16,529 nt of DNA, taken from assembly GCA_018241455.1 (NCBI GenBank), contig JAFEDW010000014.1:1-16529 (forward strand), written 5' to 3'. Shown here one piece after another: positions 13,551 to 16,529 of the stretch. Positions within the stretch are counted from its first letter, which is position 1, and each line of letters starts with the position of its first letter. The stretch comes from Pseudomonadota bacterium (GTDB taxonomy: Bacteria > Pseudomonadota > Gammaproteobacteria > Steroidobacterales > Steroidobacteraceae). The translations under genes and the position numbers were made by a program. Below the pieces are notes generated by a model, which was given only the letters and a program-made list of their open reading frames with translations, was not told the origin of the DNA and did no database searches.

Positions 13551-14147
13551 CTAGTGATCGGCGATCGGCATCAGCACCTCGGTCGAGACGCTGTAATCGG
13601 CCATCGAAACCTGGTGCGGCACGCAGCGCGTCCGGTACTCGGTTTTGCGCAGCGCAAAGCCCTTCTGCAGCAAATCGCGGATCTGCTCGACCAGCTCGCA
13701 CTCTCCATCGCCCATGAAACTGGGGCGGTTCGGCGCCAGCTGCACCTTGACCCAGTGGGCCTTGACCGCATCGGCGGGCGCCGGGTCGGGCGCGGGTGCC
13801 AGCGCGCTGAATTCGGCCGTGACCCAGGCGAATTTGCTGGGACGGCTCGAGCCGTAATCGCAGCCGGTCGCGTGCACCTTCAGGTCGCTGCGCGCACCGA
13901 AACTCAGCAGGATCTGCCGGACCTTGCCCTCGAGGCCGTCGCAGGTATAGAGCGCGGTGAAGCCGGTGTAGTCGAACTTGAGCTTCTGGTCATGCCATTG
14001 GGCCAGCGTGGTGGCCGCGGACGCCGTCGGCGCGGGCGCAGCGGCCGGTGTCGCGCTCGCCGCCGACGCCACCATGGCTGCACCCAAGGACAGCAGCCCG
14101 CTCGCGGCACAGGCCGCATACCGGGACGATGAAAGCTTCCGCCACAT
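13551..14147 (-). CDS. Exported four-cysteine protein of unknown function
   Basis: A 198-residue protein with a clear Sec signal peptide: basic W-R-K and S-R-Y, hydrophobic core about 11-30, and a likely cleavage after A-S-A at residue 32. A low-complexity Ala/Pro stretch (about 33-46) follows. The mature domain has four cysteines (C69, C96, C150, C175), spaced to allow two disulfides in the periplasm, with motifs Y-T-C-D-G-L-E-G-K, G-D-G-E-C-E-L-V and T-R-C-V-P-H-Q. It resembles uncharacterised conserved proteobacterial proteins; I cannot assign a function. ATG 14147 is chosen because GGAGGAGG sits 6 nt upstream; the open frame reaches 14228. A 94-nt gap separates it from the upstream 6-phosphogluconate dehydrogenase gene and 89 nt from mmsA, so it may be transcribed alone. 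Confidence 0.85.
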   Translation of the reverse strand: MWRKLSSSRYAACAASGLLSLGAAMVASAASATPAAAPAPTASAATTLAQWHDQKLKFDYTGFTALYTCDGLEGKVRQILLSFGARSDLKVHATGCDYGSSRPSKFAWVTAEFSALAPAPDPAPADAVKAHWVKVQLAPNRPSFMGDGECELVEQIRDLLQKGFALRKTEYRTRCVPHQVSMADYSVSTEVLMPIADH

Positions 14148-14153
14148 GATGCA

Positions 14154-14161
14154 CCTCCTCC
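14154..14161 (-). promoter_or_regulatory. Strong ribosome binding site of the exported protein gene
   Basis: GGAGGAGG on the minus strand, 6 nt before ATG 14147, fixes the start and gives a protein that opens with a signal peptide. It is the best ribosome site in the window. Confidence 0.8.
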
Positions 14162-14241
14162 ACTGGCACGATGATCGTTTGACCGCGCCCATCGACCGAG
14201 GTTCGGCGCCGCCTCGCCGCCGGCGCACCCGCGCTGGCCTT

Positions 14242-15176
14242 CTAAGATTGCGGCTTCACCGCGTGGCCGCCGAAAGCATTGCGCAGGCGGGCGAGGAAAC
14301 GCGCGCCGTAGTCACCGCGCCCCTGGCTCGCGAGCCGCACGTTCAACGCGGCGGCGGTCACCGGCAGCGGCACGCCGAGATCAAGGCCCTCGCGCACGGT
14401 CCACCGGCCTTCGCCCGAGTCGGCGACGACGGGCGCGACCTTGTCCATCAGCGGATCGGCGCGCAGCGCGCCGGCCGCGAGGTCGAGCAGCCACGAACGC
14501 ACCACGGTGCCGTGCCGCCAGGCTTCGGCAATCGCGGCGACATCGAGCGCGAACTCCTGTTTCGCGTGCAGCAGCGCGAACCCCTCCGCGTAGGCCTGCA
14601 TGGCCCCGTACTCGATGCCGTTGTGGACCATCTTGGCGTAGTGGCCGCTCCCCGATGGTCCGCAGTGCACCCAGCCGCGGTCGGGAGCCGGCGCCAGCGC
14701 CTGGAACAGCGGCAGGAGCGGCGCCACCGCGGCTTGCGGCCCGCCGAACATCAGCCCGTAGCCTTCCGTCAGCCCCCACACCCCGCCCGACACGCCGACG
14801 TCGATGAAATGCAACCCCCGCGCCTCGAGCGCAGCGGCCTGGCGCACCGTGTCGTGGTAATCCGCATTGCCGCCATCGAGGATCACATCGCCGGGCGAGA
14901 GCAGCGCAGCGATCGCATCGATCGCCTGGTTCGTGATCGCACCGGCCGGCAGCATGACCCACACGGCGCGCGGCGGGCGGAGTTGGGCGACTGCTCCCGC
15001 GAGACTGTCCGCCGTCGTCACATTGGGCTCGTCGGCGAGCGCGGCGCGCGCGCCCTCCGCCACGTCGTAGCCGCAGACCGGAATGCGTGCTCGCGCCAGT
15101 CGCCGCAGCATGCTCGCGCCCATGCGCCCGAGGCCCACCATGGCCAGCGCGCGATCGGCGGTTGCGCGATCGGCGC

Positions 15177-15180
<4 letters not shown>
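14242..15180 (-). CDS. Short-form 6-phosphogluconate dehydrogenase (decarboxylating), probably NAD-preferring
   Basis: A 312-residue enzyme that oxidatively decarboxylates 6-phosphogluconate to ribulose 5-phosphate; it belongs to the roughly 300-residue branch, not the 470-residue Gnd branch. The Rossmann motif is G16-L-G-R-M-G21. The acidic D39 in G-Y-D at the end of the second strand points to NAD+ rather than NADP+ (family knowledge; not tested here). Substrate motifs G-G-N-A-D-Y-H-D-T (103-111), G-V-S-G-G-V-W-G (129-136) and K183-M-V-H-N187-G-I-E190-Y-G are intact, so it should be active. The ATG overlaps the phaB stop by four bases (ATGA), so translation is likely coupled. It could instead act on a related hydroxy acid, but the conserved 6-phosphogluconate motifs make that less likely. 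Confidence 0.9.
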
Positions 15181-15923
<743 letters not shown>

Positions 15924-15955
15924 CGTCCGAACCCCCTGTATCTCTTGTGCTGGTG

Positions 15956-16529
<574 letters not shown>

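Noticed and set aside
11737..13554. A 605-codon open frame on the plus strand, opposite mmsA and the DUF485 gene
   Set aside because: It is antisense to genes with intact active-site motifs, its His/Arg/Gln/Asp-rich composition is typical of reversed GC-rich coding sequence, and it matches no family.

Overview
The window is very GC-rich DNA with dense, mostly minus-strand genes, short gaps and several 4-nt start/stop overlaps. Gene content (PHB-type thiolase and acetoacetyl-CoA reductase, DUF485 plus ActP-like symporter, CoA-acylating methylmalonate-semialdehyde dehydrogenase, FMN azoreductase, pirin, NarL-type two-component system, EAL protein) fits a free-living beta- or gammaproteobacterium. 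This placement is inference; no rRNA or tRNA is present. I see no insertion sequence, phage gene, CRISPR array or tRNA.

Layout. (1) 1-1901: a truncated pirin gene and an azoreductase on the minus strand, divergent from a LysR regulator; this looks like a small quinone/azo redox-stress unit. (2) 2024-2809: a TauE/SafE-family permease on the plus strand, convergent with the next block. (3) 2828-7352: a signalling locus. On the minus strand run a NarL-type response regulator, a small 85-residue protein and a large soluble GAF/four-PAS histidine kinase. Divergent from them is a SpoIIAA-like (STAS-fold) protein. (4) 7349-13461: a minus-strand run of mmsA, a DUF485 protein, an ActP-like sodium:solute symporter, an EAL-domain protein and a CPA1 Na+/H+ antiporter, joined by 7-nt or 18-33-nt gaps or GTGA overlaps. 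(5) 13551-14147: an exported four-cysteine protein of unknown function. (6) 14242-16529: minus-strand phaA (5' part outside the window), phaB and a short 6-phosphogluconate dehydrogenase; phaB and the dehydrogenase overlap by ATGA.

The most notable observation is in block 3. The small protein encoded between the response regulator and the kinase aligns without gaps to the C-terminal extension of the divergent STAS-like protein (20 identities over 47 residues, counted by eye). The same predicted helical module therefore occurs twice around one two-component system, once alone and once fused to a STAS-like domain. This may be a poorly described regulatory arrangement. A second point of interest is the EAL protein coupled to the symporter: it keeps most metal- and substrate-binding residues but has Lys where active phosphodiesterases carry the Glu of the E-G-V-E motif, and its DFGTG loop is changed, so it may be a c-di-GMP sensor or an inactive regulator.

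Many long open frames lie opposite real genes (for example 11737-13554, 10276-11730, 6726-9146); these are by-products of GC-rich third codon positions and are not annotated.
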